Assembly: GCF_035582795.1 (NCBI RefSeq)
Contig: NC_134373.1
Coordinates: 41,709,173 to 41,773,172 of the forward strand
DNA: 64,000 nt
Reading direction: 5' to 3'
From: Mycteria americana
Lineage: Eukaryota; Chordata; Aves; Ciconiiformes; Ciconiidae
Made by a program: the position numbers and the translations under genes. The notes under the pieces are model-generated. The model searched no databases. It worked only from the letters and a program-made list of their open reading frames with translations, and was not told the origin of the DNA. Positions 27,501-42,500 of the stretch are shown piece after piece. Within the stretch, counting starts at the first letter, position 1, and the number at the start of each line of letters is the position of its first letter.

Positions 27501-30500
27501 GCCAACAATGGAGCATCCGTCTTTGTGGATGCTGAGAAACTTGAGGACTGACCCAGCTGAAATGTTGTGAAGTTGAGTTAGAAGTGCACAGCTTCTGTAC
27601 TTGGAGCAGAATAATCATGCTGTGCCTCGATACGGGCAGGGAACTGCCTGGCTGAGGAGCAGCACTGATGGCAAGAAAGGACCAGGCGATGGGCCACCGG
27701 TGTGTGCACACTGTGTGACTAAGGCATACTGTAGACTGGGCTATGTTAGGAGGAGTGTGGCTACCAGATGGGCAAGTTATGATGCCCCTCCACTTGTCAG
27801 TGGTGAGGCTGCTCTTGGAACGCTCTTTCCTGTTACTCTGCTTTCCCCAGATTTCTCAAAGGTGTTGAGAAACTGGAACATAATCTGTCAGTGGGCTGCC
27901 AGAGTGGCTAAAAGCTTAGACTGTAGCTACTCAGAGGAGAAGGTGAGGGAACTGCTCGTGTTACTTCCAGCAAAAGAGGGTTAGTACATCACTGAAGCGG
28001 GTAACTTAGAGGGGCTGTGGAAACTGGAGGTTTTCAGGACTTGAAAAAAGTCATGGCTGACCTATCTAGTGTTGGAGGTAATTGTCTTCAAGTGGGAGTT
28101 GGACAGGTACCCTCCACAAGTCCTTCCTAACAGCATTTCTGTGGTACTCTTGTGTACTGTGTTGCTGACTGTTGGGAGACAGCTCTAGGGACATCAGTTG
28201 AAAGCAACACAGTAATGAAACATTTTATTTTAGCTGAATTACCTTCTCAGTGCTGTGAAGCTCTCCAAGACACATTTTAATGGTGGAGTGACAGATTTAC
28301 TTGGTATGTAGTAGCTCAAGCAGATCGCACCAGATATTTGATAGTATGCTTGTCTTAATTCTAATAGCATTCACTTGGGAGCCTGATAGCTTGATTTAAT
28401 GTTGCTTCATCTGCTACAGGAGATTCCCCAAGCTGCTCTTCCAGTCACTAATTTGTTATATTCTAATTTTGCAGAAATTGCATTATTTGTGTTTCTGTAA
28501 GATCTTAATATTTAAGAGGGTGTAATTTATTAAGTATCATTTACATATTTTTAAAGATTCGCTTTCATTCACTACCCTTTTTTAAATAATGTTCTGTAGT
28601 ATTAAAGAGGAAGAAATCCTGTTCTTGAGAGAATTTACCAAGTGTGTAGCACAGAATGTCTGCGTGCAAGACCGCCATGTCTGCCAGACTGCATTGCAAT
28701 CAAGTTATTGAAATGCTGGCTGGTTCTCCTGTTTGTGGTGTTGATGCCTGGCCTCTTGTGAGGCAGGATAGTCACCGGTGTTAATCATGGGGAGGGGTAC
28801 CCCAGAAAACCAAAGGAGGAGATAGAGTAGCAAAGTCTCTTCTTTTTTTTTTTTTTTTTTGTCGTCCCCCCCCCTTCAGAACAAATACTCTTACCAGCAG
28901 TGAGGTGTGTGGGAACGGCTAGAGGATAACCTGAAGCCCCTGGAATAGGCAAGGTAAGGTTGCATAGATCGATGACAGAGCTGAGCTTCAAAATCAGGTT
29001 GATGATCTGCTGCGCCATCCTCCTTCCCCTCAAATTTTGGAAGCTGGAGGCAAGAACTCTACGGTGGGGGAGAACAGTGAAAGGAGAACAAAACTTTCAG
29101 GCTCCTGGTTCCGCTAGAGACTAGTAGTTAATCTGCTAGGAGACTGCAGTTTGCTTGTTTTATGTTCGACTTACATGGATGGAGAACTCATGACTTAACT
29201 TTCCCAAGTAAATGGCTGTGGTGATTTAAGATCTTGTCCTGGTGAAGACTACCACTCCTTCTCTTTACTGGACACATAGAAGGCAGCATGTGCCAACTTA
29301 GCCATTTGGAGTCTTAGCATGAGACATTTCTGTAATGGTTTAAATGAGTAGACTGCACTGGAGGGTCTGAAGTGTACACATACACTCTGTACAGCTGCCA
29401 GCTTCTGGCTCAAGGAGGGAGATGGCGAGAGGGGTAGCATTCAAATCATCCCATCATCTGACAGTCTGCCAGACAGGCTCCTCTTGTCGCTGGTCAGTTC
29501 ATATCAGGTGTTCTGCAGACTGCGCTGAAATACACAGGCAGTAGCATGAATCACAATACTGCAGTTGTGCTGGTTGTCTCTGCCAAAGTCTAACATGAGT
29601 ATTCATGAAAGATCTTTAAGAGAAAAGTTACAACTTGGTGCTAACTTGCAGCAGTAGGTGGGTTTCACTGGGTTAACTAATAAAATTGTGTGGAAAAAAT
29701 CTTTGTAAACTAATACATTTATTGTGATCTTTATTTCACTTGAAATGATGCTGTAGAAATTGCGACTCCTGTCCTGTAAGAATAAAATGAAGTGATACCT
29801 GTTTAGGGAGTCCGTGCTTTTCAGGTGTTACTCTGCGAGGACTACTCTTTCTGTTGCTTTTAACTAGCTGAACTTCTGAAGCAAGCAAGCCGGTAGGAAT
29901 TGCTGGGTAGACAGGAATGATGAAATTAGCTATTCTTTTGATTTGACTGTGTTGCTTATAATATTTAAAGGACATACTATGCATCTGTGAACTGATCTTG
30001 CATAAATTTTCTCTATGACAGGTTTTGATGGGCTTGGCTTATCCCAGCCCTAATTTTCTACTAAGGTTATTTTGTGTAGTTTGAATGTTTGGCTTTTTCC
30101 CGGTCTGGTAGGTGGTGTGTGCTGTTGTCTGAACAAAGGGGTTTTTTCATCTGTAGTCCTGCCTTACATTCACTGGAGCTCTAAGATTCCTATCAGTTAG
30201 GAACCCCACAGTATACTAAATGATGCATCATCTTCTGTCTCTAACCTGGAAGCAAGCATCCTGCTGTCCTCTGAAATACAGTAAAGCCTCAACTCTTTTA
30301 TCTGGGTCTCCTGCAGAACACCAGGACAACAGTAGGACAAAAGGATGACTGTCTTTGTGTGCACTTCTATATACTGGTACCTAAATAAACAAACTCTTAA
30401 ATTTTCCTCTTGCAGGAACATCATTTGCAACGGGCTATCTCAGCACAACAAGTTTTCAGAGAAAAGAAAGAGAGCATGGTTATCCCGGTCCCTGAAGCGG

Positions 30501-33500
30501 AGAGCAATGTCAACTATTACAATCGTTTGTATAAAGGAGAGTTTAAGCAACCAAAGCAGTTCATTCACATTCAACGTAAGTTAACAAATGTTGGTTTTGT
30601 GTCCCCCCTGTTCCCCTTGTCCCCCCCCCTTATTTAAATTGAGTAATCTTCCAACAATCTTGAGGACAAAGTTGCTACAATATTCAGAAAGTGGGAGGAC
30701 TCAAAAATCCAAGGGGGATTTATAGATGTAAATTCCAGTATCTCTTCTCAAGTTCTGGAATAATTTAAGGTTGAAGGTAAAATGTGAGGTTTTTTCCTGG
30801 TGTATTTGTTTATGGGCTCTGTGCTGATACCATATCTCCATGTACAGTAGCTGGCAAGCCTTATCCTGTCTGTTGGTCATCCAGTATTGTTGATCAAGCC
30901 TTTCTTCTTTCGGGGGGTGTTTTTTTGTGTTTTTTTGTGTTTTTTTTGTTTGTTTGGGTGGGTTTTTTTTTTCCCCCTAGTTCTGAGAAGGAATGACTGA
31001 ACTAGCCTAGCTGCCTCCTAGTTGCTTAGACGAATGCAGGGAGTGGAAGAGGGATTGTCTTGCTCGCTGAATGGTCTGGAATGCCTGTTAACTCAAAAGT
31101 TCTGTATAAATGTAGATCAATAAAATAGGAAGAGTTTTTGTAATGAAATCAGCCTTCATTCTACTGATTGTAACAGAGTTCTTGAAGGTTCAGTTTCAAC
31201 TGTGTGAACAGTGGAGTTCAAGCTGTTCGCTATAGCATGCATGTATTCTGGGCTGGTAACAGTTATTTTTCTCTGCGTTTTACTAAAACTGTAGAGAGTT
31301 CTCTTTCAGTAGGGAACTCTGAGCTTATTTTATAGATAAAAGGAAGTATTTTTTTGCGTGAACTTAGCTTCCTATGTCTTAAAAGATCTAATTAATTAAA
31401 CCTGTAGTTAATTATAGTGGTCTCTAGATTAATTTTAACACTTTTTGGTTGATGTTCTGTTGACAAGTGACACACACTTATAATTCACTTGTTCCTTGAC
31501 ACACAAATCATGTTTGTCCTTTGCAGCATGTGGTTCTAGGGGGTTATTTTGTGACTTGGACTTCTCCCGGGAGTCATCTGCATAGCAAAAGCTTAGATTC
31601 AGTCATCGCAGTGGCTTGTCAGTCCTTCTGGTGAAGCACAAATTCAGTCCTGAGTCTCTGCAGAGAAAACTCTTCTCGTCAGAGGTTCCTGATTTTTGTT
31701 GTTGGTTGTATTGGGAAGACTATTGCCAGGGGTATGCTAAAGCACCTGGGACAGGAATGTGGTCCTCAGTTGTTAGTTTGGGGGTTTGTGCAGACAGTAT
31801 CGATTTTGTATTGAACTTCATCTTGCCAGGCAGAGTGTGTTGATAATCTATGCCTCACACACTTTTTTTTTTCAGCTGCCTCAACAAGAGGCTGTTGATC
31901 TGCATGTAGATTTGAGCAGAAAAAGCGTTTTGTGTTTGTGTGTCGTTTGCTTATAAACACGACTGGAATTGAAGTTAGGCAAAGATACTTAAGCCCAAAC
32001 CCAGCTGTCTATTGAAGATCCTTGCATCATGGGGAAAAAAGTCTCCTATTTTTTCCATGTATTTACAAAATGAGAGATTTTTTTGGAAATAACATGCTCA
32101 AGATTCTATGATATAGTAGAGATCATACTGGTAATGTGAGAAATGAGCTAAAGGAAATTGTTTAAGTATTTCTCTCCTTAATAGAAGAAACAAACCTGCA
32201 AGCAAGGCAGGGTGAATTCACTGCAATGAAGCTGCTGAATGAGGAATGTATTTTATTCTTTTCTCTGTTGGACATTGCCAGAAACACTGTAAATATTGTT
32301 AATAAACGTGTCTAAAAGTGTTAAATATATTATGCCGAAGGGTTCTTTGTCTTGTTGAGACTCACAGTCTTTCTGGACAGAATTGCAGAAGGTATTTGAG
32401 CTGAAGATAAACATCAGATACTGCTCCAAGATAATTTTTCCCACATACTCTGGTTGGAGTAGGTGTGATACAAGGCAGCTTTATGCTACATAAACTGCTT
32501 AGAAATTCTGTTGTAGTGTTAAAAGCACAGAGAGCAACAATACTTACTTTGGCCAGGGAAGTTATGTAAACTAATAGAAGCCAAGAGGCCACGTACTGTA
32601 ATCCGTACTTACTGGTGGTTATTACTAGAAAATCATGAGTAAACCTAAATAATTTTGCGGTTCATCTGATAGCCCAGGTTTTTAATATTTTTAACTTTAC
32701 TAGTATAATTCCTTTATTTAGACCAGTGGTTCCAAGCAGAGAAAAGTTAATTTCTTTGTGAGGCGTGGAATTCATGAATAAGCATGGATTCCAGGCATTA
32801 CTGGACTTAGGTAGCACCAATTCAGGTGATTTTGAACTGAGTATAAACAAAAGCCTTGAACTATTCTAACTATTCGAGTATGCTTAATAATTTTCCAAGA
32901 GTGTTTGTAGTTTCAGTAACATGGAGATGCATTGTAAGTTATTAATATGCAGCAAAGTGAGTAAGTTAGTACGCTTGTACCTATGATGGAATTAAGCTAA
33001 GTGAGCTAATTGGGTGTACAAAAATTAGCGTCCCTAACAGAAACAGTAAGAATGGAGCAAAAAAATGTATTGTTAATATATATTATATAATGTACTGTTA
33101 ATATATCTAATATAATATAAAGGGTATTTTACCTATGTGTGTATATAAAGGGTAACGATACCAAAGTAATGCTTTATCATAAGTAACGCAGCCAGATTGT
33201 TCAAATAATCTTTATTAAGTTTTTTTTAAATTTAAAGAGTGACTAGAGTTCAATCTTCAAATAAAAAGTGAAGTGTGTGCATTTCATGTAATTGAGAGTT
33301 GCCCCTTTTTTACTCATTGTGTGTTCCACGTTTTTAGAGGATGCTATAGCAGGATCTGTTCAGGCTGTGGGCTTGCAGCCTGGATATGTAAAATGGACTT
33401 CCCTTTGCATGATACCTCCCCTACTGAGGTATCTTGGTGAAGGTGGGGAGTGCTGGAAGCTCTGTTCCAGTCAGATGCTGCAGACTTGCCATTGAGGTGG

Positions 33501-36500
33501 TGTTTTGCTACTTCGTTACTACCTTGGATATAATTACCATGATGTGGTTCTTCATTTGCTCTTGGTCAGCACAGATGTACCTGCTGCCATCAGGATCAAC
33601 ACTGCCCACTCCTTTCTTACTGCCAATGTGTTTCTGGTGGCAGCTGTGTTCATGGGTGAGCTAAGTTAGGGAAGTGATCTGGCAGAAAGCTTATCTTTCA
33701 TTTTTTTGGTTAGGTGAACCTCCGTATTTATCAGTTTTCTGTCTTGGCTCATTGCCTTATTGGTGGTGTCGGCACAAGCAAGGTGGTAGGAACATGGCTT
33801 GCTGGGGAAGGAAGCTAGTGGAACTGCTTGTTTCAGAGGTAACTCACGCCTATGTCAGCTTAAAATGACTGTGAAACCACAGCCTTAATTTAGTTAGCTA
33901 AATGAAATTAGTTAAGTTAAACCCAATTTACTGTAACTTAAAAACAAACTGCATTTCTGTAAGTTAGTATAAACTCCGTTCCTAGGGGAGCTCAAGTAAA
34001 CAAAAGCAAATCCCTCCGACAGGTATTGCTATTGGGAGTGGTTAAAGTGGCAGAGGATGTAAACTAGGATGTTGGTTTTGCAGCAGCAATTAGCAAGCCA
34101 ACAAGTTCTGAGCATTCATATGAGGTAAACTTTACTGGTAGGATCACTGGAGCCCTGTCCAACAGTGCACTGTAGAAATAGGCAATGTGGAGAACTTCAG
34201 AAGTTTTGGAGTAGGAAGACTAGATTCATCAGTCAATCACAAGAATCTCCCAGGAATTACCAGGAGGAAGGGTTATAGATGATCCATTTTTAACTACATG
34301 AACTGGCAGATTTGTTGTTCTTAAAAATGCTGACTAGTAGTAGGTCATCTGAAGTGTACAGTGCTTTCTGTGGCTGAGTCTAGTTCTTCACTAATTCTTG
34401 CAGGCATGAATGAACAGTTGTATCTGTTGCTATGGCAGGGGCAGAACCGGAGGGTGGTCGTGGATAGTTACATAGCACAGCACATAAACCACCTGTGTCT
34501 TGTGATGGCTCTTGAAGCCAGCAAGCTGCCATACTAGAGCCCAACTCCAGGATGAAAAATGACTTTTTCTGGAACCAGTGCAGTTCACTTAGTGCTTGGG
34601 AAGAGAAGAAAACTGATGATTAAGGATGTCACTGAAAGTGTATTTCAAAGAGCAGTGACAGACAAACTTCAGGGAAGGAGGACACTTCCATGAGCGTCCC
34701 AGAGCTGTGGCAAGCCAGCTTGGGGTTGATGAATTCCTTATGATTGCATGCCGCAGTTAAAGGAAGAGTGATAGCTTTGTATTTTCTGAGACTTGTAGAC
34801 CTCCACAGGCTGCTGAGACTTTGTGGCCTTCCTGTCTGCATTGAAACAGGAGGTGGAATGCAAGTATTGCTTCCATTGCTTCAGTGTCATTAACCTGCAG
34901 TCTCTGTGTAAGCCCCCTTTCTTTGAAAGTGAACTATATTGATAACTACAGGTCATGACAAATAGCATGAGAAGCATTGCTAGCAAAAGAAAAGCATTGC
35001 TAGAAGGTATGAAAAGCAGGATATGTGACAAGGACTACTACTGTTCTCACAGCACTGATGTCTTTTTGTATAAGAAAATGAGACTGGATTTATTTGATGT
35101 AACTTATTCCTGGCAAGTACTCGTTGGATACCTTTTATCTTGTCATTTTGATTATTTGTCAAAATATTTTCGTAGAGTTGAAATTCAAGGTGTAGTTTTG
35201 TGGGGTTTTTTTAAGGATTACAGTTTTTTTCCCATTTTCCAGTTTTTCAGCACTTCATTTATTATTCATGAAGTCTCAAAATGACTGCTAAGAGAGCTGA
35301 TGTTTCACTAGCAAATAATTTAGTACTATGTATGAAGCTGGGTGGGCTTGACACATTACCTAGCCAGTGGTTCACAGGGGCAGATGAACCAATATAACAG
35401 CCAGAAGGGGAGGTTCCACTCTTCTTCCCGGTTCCACTTCTGGTTGCATACACCCCTGTGTGTCTTGAACTGGTCCTGATGCTTACTGGATACCTCTGCA
35501 AACTGGCTCAACTTGCTAACAGTGAGCGAGAGAGGTAGAGACTCCCCTGCTTTCAGCCAAGGTGCACCATCAGGTCGCTTTAGATGCTGGCAGTGCAGTC
35601 ATCTGCCTTCTCTATTTGAGATGGAGATCTCACCTTCTTATCACTAATATTCATCATGAGTTCCTGAGGATGGTTGGTCTTTTAAGTTGCTTGTCAGTGG
35701 CATGGTTGGGCTTTTTCTTTTCTTCTTGTTAGTGTCTCCTGCTAGTTGTATCTCACTTGAGCCTGTCTGATTCTGTTCTGAAAGGTGGTTCAGGAAGGCG
35801 CATGGTTCGAGAACTTCCAGTGACTCTTCTTTCTTTGTTGTGGAAATGAAGGCAAGCTTACTGGCACTGCTTACAGTATACGGGGGAACAGCATCACATC
35901 TTCCCTGTCATAGGGATCCTTCTGCCCACTGATATTCTGCTTTAGAAAAGTTGACTTGAAGCATTTTGTTCGCAGGGGATTACTGAATTACCTACTGACA
36001 GGTAATAGGTTGACATTTTTTTTTGTGTAGGATCAACATCTGTCTGAGGGTAAACAAGCAGTGCCTTTTCTGGACTTTAATGGATTGCTGTACATTCTCA
36101 CATCATCTGTGAGAACATAGTTAAAAACCTGTTTTTTGGAGTAGAGAGACCTGCTTTATTGTTAGGAGAGCTCTTCCAAAATGATGGGAATATCTGGCCT
36201 GGAAAATTTTGGCCACCTCCCTTGAGCAGAGTTGTTAGAATGTGATTTCACAGTGTACATGAGGACTGTAGTAGTTTTCTAGGCTCAGTGGGTGGCCTTG
36301 GGACAGGGGAAACTTTTGCAATTTCCTTTCTGGTGAAAGTGGCAGTTTATGCTTACGAGGTCATTGAATTACAGATTGTAATGGAGGGGAAGTGCAACAT
36401 CAGGCATCATTCCGTAGGAGAAGTATGAACTGCCAAGGTTGCACTTGGCTGGCAGAGCTTTGAAGTGTTTTGAAACTCCGGTGAATAACAGGTGGAGTCA

Positions 36501-39500
36501 GCCATACTTGGTCCGCATTTGAACAGTGGTCAGTGCTGTATGAGAGAGGAGCTTTGGAGTGCAGTTAAGGAGTGTGAGGGTTACAGCTCAGGTGGGACAA
36601 TTCACCTCATCCCTGTGTATGGCTGACGTGATGCGCTGTTAGTGCCAACACAGCCATGCTCCCAGGTGGCTCTGCTGGGACAACATGGGAGAAGCTGTAG
36701 CAAAGCTTACAGGAGCTGAAGGTGATACGTAGCAGACTGGTTTTATGGAGTCCAGCACTGATGCTTGGCAGCTAGTTCACTGGTATTTGGCTAGTCACTG
36801 GCTGTTCAGCTCTTTGAACAGGATCCTGTGGCAGTCACCCCAGGCACTGGAACAGTCTCTTCTCTCAAGTGCATAGTCTTGCCTGGTGATGGTTTTAATG
36901 CAATTTTACAGAGCTATGAATTGGAAGGGGTGGGGGGAATCTGGGTCAGTTTTTATCTCAAAACTTTTGATTCCTACAGACTGCCGCTGGAGAAACAGCA
37001 TCCAATGGTGAAAGCTGTAATTGAAGTCTAATGTACAGTTGTTAATTGTTAGAGGGAGTGCTGTGGGTCACGTGCCCAATGACAGTGTCAAGTGACAAGT
37101 GCCATGCAACTTGTATTATTGAATTAATATTATTAATAATTCCACTTAATACATAGTTACAGCCTATTAGTACTAATTGCTTCTTGAAAGAAATTTTTAT
37201 AGTATGTTTACAATGTGTGTGTTAGGCCAGAAAAGCCTTCTGAGCAAGTGCTGTTGTCAGAGTTAGTACAGTCGAGCACTGTCTCTTCTGAGAGGTAGCA
37301 GTTTGCAGCTGAAAATGGTAAGTGACTGCTTATTAGCACTTCTGAGCTGTATCTGACTGAGTTTCCATGCATAGCCAAATAGATAAAATGCTGGTTGTGG
37401 TTTAGCTAATTTATTGCATTGGAATACAGAAAGGGTGGTCTTGGGCTAGTCTGAGAAATGGAAAGAATATGCTACTTACCACCTGTTTGTTGACTGGTCA
37501 GACCATGGGAGAGAAAATACTATAATTTGCTTTAAAGTTTTTTGGGGTTTTTTTTAGTGTTTTTTCTATTGCTCCTGGTCTTCCAAGTTTTTGTGTTAAG
37601 GTCCTCTCAAAGCACACTGGGAAGCTCAGTAGCAGAGGTTTTCTTTAAGGTAGCTCTCAGATATAGCCATGAGTTAAAAGCATAAAGATAAGATAGTGCT
37701 ATTTGTCTAATAAGAATAGAATATATTTCAACAAGCCTTCACTGCTGTTCATACCGTAATTTGTTGATTGAATTATTTGGAGTGTTGTTGTGTTTCACCT
37801 CTTCAAGGTTTTATTAGGTACAATTAACACTTCATAATAAGAATTATTGCTGTTGTATCCAGTTCACTCATACTTGTTGTAAAACTTAGTTTCTGCTATG
37901 TTCTCTGAATGATAACTTCCTTCTGCTTTTAGTAGGACCAGAAACTTTGTCTAAGTATGGAAAATGAATAGCGCAGTCTGTAGTAAAGATGTGAGCTTTG
38001 CTGTAAAGTCAGGAACTTACTGTTTGGAGAGTATGGAGGAATATTCAGGTTCTACATCTAGAGTTAAGCGGGTGTTGGAGGGAAAAACTAACAATTCCCA
38101 CAGGATTGTTCTATCATTCTTACAGTTTGTCTTACAGTTATGAAAGAAAAAAAGGAAAAAGCTTAGACTAAGTATTTTAAGACTCTAGGTTTGTTGAACT
38201 TTTTGAAAATGGGCAACTGAAATTATAGTGGAACTTCAGTTTGCTTTTTCTCCAAGTCTGGGATTTGTTTGAAAATGATCTTAATTGTTAAGAATCTTAT
38301 CGTGATATTCTGGAGGAGCTACGGCATTAAGAAGCATTTTTGCTCTTGTTTTGCAAAGATCTATTAAAGTTTCTATGCCTTTATGATAATTTTTTAAACT
38401 AAAGCTTTTTTCTTGTCACCCTTCAAGCCACTTAAAATAAAGTGAAACTTCTTTGATTCCCCTTGTATTGGAAGTCAGAGACAAGCAACTTCTAACTACT
38501 TTCTTGCAGGTGTTATATGGGGAAACTTCTTAGCATAAAGAAGAAAGTGTTACGGCAGACGTGCTAATCTGAAATTTTATCGATCGTTTTTGATTTCTGA
38601 TTCAGATGCATGCTTCTGTATTTCCATAGTATGTTATTCACCAAGCATTTCAATTTTTTTTTGTGCATGTATATTTTTGTTTCAGCCTTTAATCTGGACA
38701 ATGAACAACCAGATTATGATATGGACTCTGAGGATGAAACCTTACTGAACAGACTAAATCGGAAGATGGAAATCAAGCCGCTGCAGTTTGAAATAATGGT
38801 TGACAGACTCGAAAAAGCCAGTTCTAGTCAGGTATTGTACTGTGTTAAGAAATCAGTAAGGCTTTTTGACTTCTGAGTTTTCTGGTGGGGTGGTTTTGGG
38901 TGGTTTTTTGTTTGTTTTTCAGTTTATTTTATTTCCTGCTAACAGGGTAAGTGTGTTTAAGTCTGCAGTTACATGGAAATCACATTGCTGTCTCTTACTG
39001 TCAAACGTAGAAAAAACAGGTAGGGAGGGAGCTTTTGGGGGCTGGTTGGGGGGAGTTGTTTTTAAAGTTTAATTCCTGACCACAATGTGTTAGAGAGGAC
39101 AACTTAAAACATCTTGTTTTACCTGTGTTGGTATGGAGGAAGCTTGTGGTGATCGGTAGGTGTATAGATTTGGCTCTAAACATATATGAGAATCCAAATT
39201 CTTTGTTTCACTTGGTACTAGTGGACATTGACTTCAGTTGACGTTTGAAGGTTAGAAACTTAGAAGCATAGACAGTGAAGCAAAGCATTTGTTAAGATTG
39301 GGCCCTTGTAGTAGAAATGGCACAGATGCAAGAAAGAAAAGTTATACTCCAATTCAGACTCGGAGGCTGGTTTCCTAGCTTTAGAAACAAGCATGTGCTG
39401 TGTATTACTTAGTCACTTATTTTACCCGAAGGGTACCAGTATCTTAATAGTCAGTCCCTGAGGTGTTCCAGGAGGCCAGTGTCTGGAGAAGGGTCTTAAA

Positions 39501-42500
39501 GCCAAAAACATTACTCGAATTACATCGGAAGGATCAGTTTCTGAAAGGCTAGTTTGAAATAGGTAAAGTTATTTCTCAGTGAGATGGATGTTTTGCAGGA
39601 GTGAAAAATCTGTTGCAGGATCCATAGCTCTGCCTCAGTTAGTTACTTAAGCTGATTTTCAATGCTATGTGTTAAAGAGGCCAAAATGTTATATTCTCTA
39701 CATCTTAGAGCAACTTGAACAAGGATTAGGTAAAGATTTCTTACTATGCTAAGAAGATGGCATGTGAAGAAAAAAATTGCAGAGTAAATTGGTTGATACT
39801 TTTTGAACATGTGGTACTCAGATCTCTTAGAGCTTTGATGTAGATACCCCTGTTTTGGCTTTCGGTTAAAGTGGTTCTGGTTATCACTTTTCAAGATTAA
39901 TTTGCATCCTTCTTACACTAGTTTCATCTTTTGTTGCTTGAGTAATGAAGTTAAATTTAAGAACTGAAAGATGTTTTCCTAAAATAAAGTATTATAAGAA
40001 TATGGGTTTTTCTCTGTAGGCAGCTGCCCCTTTCCCTTTCCCTTAAATGTGAATAACACTGAAGCATTACAGAGGTGAAGAGTATTTTGAACCAGAAAGT
40101 GCTTATTTAAGGAAGTCCATGACAGAAAAGATCTTACGTGTACATGAAGCATTGTAATTGATTCTTATAACATAGGCTCCCTCTTGAAGGTAAGGTGTCT
40201 AAGGAGGAAACCCCTCTTTGTGGATGAAATTTGTATGGGACTTCCTGTGTAGTGTGTTCTGCCTAACTTCAGGGATTGCGATGTGGGTGTTCAAGCTTAT
40301 TGTCTTGCTTTTGGGCTACAGAAGACTTTCAGCAGATGTTGAGTAGCTCTGTCCTGAGCTCTGTGTTAGGAATGTAAGATAAAAACAACTCTTGCAGATT
40401 ACTGGAGCCTGAGAAACAAAGAAGTTTGGCTGCCTGGCAGATTCCTTCCCCACATGGGGTTATAATGCTCTCGAATCCCACTTGGGGCTACTACACAATT
40501 CAAGTATGGTTTACGTGACTTACCTCTGAATTATAAAAGGGTGCTGGTGGGAATGCCTTCCTCACCAAGGAGAGGGTTCCAGACATTCCTCTTGGGCATT
40601 TTGATAACCTGATTTAAGCAAGGAATACAGGGACTCTGCATCCATGTTACTGGTGGTACTTGCAAAAACAAGCAAGCAGGGTCAAAATGTAACTTTTCTA
40701 ACAGTGTACTTGGGCAGAGTCGATTTTTTTTTAAGAAATATGTTAATGGAAGAAAGGAAGGAAAGGACAAACAGGACAAATTATTTTTAAGCAATATTAA
40801 CAGTGGTGGGATGACTAAGTTGTGTATTAGCTGCACACACAATCATATCAACTTTTACATATAGGTAGGGTATGCTGGTGAGTATGTGTGTTTGATTAAC
40901 CAGGCTAATGTCCATTCTAGGTAGAAGAGATGCAAAATTGTTTTAATGCTGCATGAGGTCATAAGCACAGAGGGATTAGTGACCTTCCCCCCCCCCCCCC
41001 CCCCCCCTTCTTCTTTCTTTTAAAAACAGTTCAGTGTTTTTCTAATTCTACTGTAGACTGCAAGGGTTTTGTTCTATTCTGGCTGGAATTACCACTTATG
41101 TAGTAGCAGTGGTTAGACTTATGATATCCTTATTTTTCTGAAATGAATTGTTTCTTTTTCTGCTTATCCGAACATAGGGACAAGATTTAACATAGTTTGA
41201 CATGTTGCAAACTGCAAATTTAAGTTGTTCAGTTGATATTTTTTCAAATTGTGGGGAAGATGAAGTGCTGTCTGACTTCTGTTTTAAGTAATACTAGAGA
41301 TACTGTTTTCTTTTTATGTAATGAATGGGTTTAAGATGATATGAGCATGTTAAACTAATGTACTAGTTAGTCAATGATGGTTTTTGCATTTATTTAGTCT
41401 GATTTTTTTTTTAATAAAACAGAAAAAAAAAAGTTATTTCGTTACATCTGTTTAACTACCTCCTACTGAAATAACTTACCTAAGAAGTGAATGTCTCTGG
41501 GCTGTAATAAACAGGGACAGTCATTATCCTTTTCTATCACAAACTGAGCATTTTTGGGGAAAAATTAAGAAACTAATTTACTTCAGAACATATTCTGTCT
41601 ACAGTAAAATATCTTCAAAGGGAATCAACATTAAGCTGCAAACAATCATATGTTAGTAATGGCTAACCAATAAGAAACTTCTTTTTTTAGGAAAAAAATA
41701 GTCAAAGTAAAGTGATTTCCGAATCATGATCTGCAGACTGTAGTAAGTTAGTGATCTCCTGTGCTTGTAATTGTTTCAAACAGTGTTTTCAGATTTCATG
41801 AAAAATGGATGAAGCTGTAGTCTATTGCATGACCGTTTCTTAGATGATGATGATGCTGGGTCAGAAAAGTTGGGAGCTATGTACTTAGGAAGACCAACTG
41901 GTGGCTTAAGTACTTCAATTTAAATCAATATTTTTTCCTCCCTTTACTCTCCTGTGCTATAAAAGAACCCAGTTTAGTTAGAAAGTGTACAAGAGACATG
42001 AATGTGCAGTGACTTTCTCCCTGGACCACCACTCCACCCCCATCTCAATTGCACCTTTTGAATTTTCTTTTCTAGCTTGTAACACTTCAGGAAGCTAAAC
42101 TGCTGCTAAATGAGGATGACTACCTTATTAAGGCTGTATATGACTACTGGGTAAGAAAGCGTAAGAATTGCAGAGGCCCATCTCTCATCCCCCAAATCAA
42201 ACAAGAAAAGAGGGATGGCTCCACCAACAACGACCCTTATGTTGCCTTCCGGAGGAGAACTGAGAAGATGCAGACAAGAAAGGTAACTTGTCAAACTTTA
42301 CTGTTTTAAATTTGTTACTTTAAATCCTGCAGTGAGAGGAATAATTTTGATTCCTATCATAGAATCATATAGGTTGGAAAAGACCTTTAAGGTCATCAAG
42401 TCCAACCATAAACCTAACACAACCAAGTCTACCACTACACCATGTCCCTAAGCACCTCACCCAAATGTCATTTAAATACCTCCAGGGATGGTGATTCAAC

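Larger units (their letters stand above)
12554..30415 (+). other. EPC2 intron 1 (17.9 kb)
   Basis: The largest intron. Its first ~550 bp belong to the CpG island and include a YY1-type motif (12742-12751). The rest is AT-rich with T-biased, G+T-rich simple tracts on the plus strand. It holds a minus-strand CR1 scrap (17348-17490), an old plus-strand CR1 (27440-28150), small direct repeats near 16420 and 16870, and poly-T tracts at 15527 and 28843. No other gene is supported. The acceptor is ttgcag ending at 30415. Confidence 0.9.
30576..38685 (+). other. EPC2 intron 2 (8.1 kb)
   Basis: Non-coding. It contains a G+T-rich tract (30912-30979) and an AT-rich repetitive stretch around 33066-33150. 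No confident transposable element, RNA gene or nested gene was recognised; short open frames lack similarity. Acceptor tttcag ends at 38685. Confidence 0.85.

Noticed and set aside
27601..27984. 127-codon plus-strand open frame in intron 1
   Set aside because: Falls inside an eroded CR1 element; it is repeat-derived and not a gene.
30912..30979. Apparent tandem array of GTTTTTTT units considered as a CRISPR-like or functional repeat
   Set aside because: Units vary in length, have no spacers and are plain G+T low-complexity sequence in a vertebrate intron.
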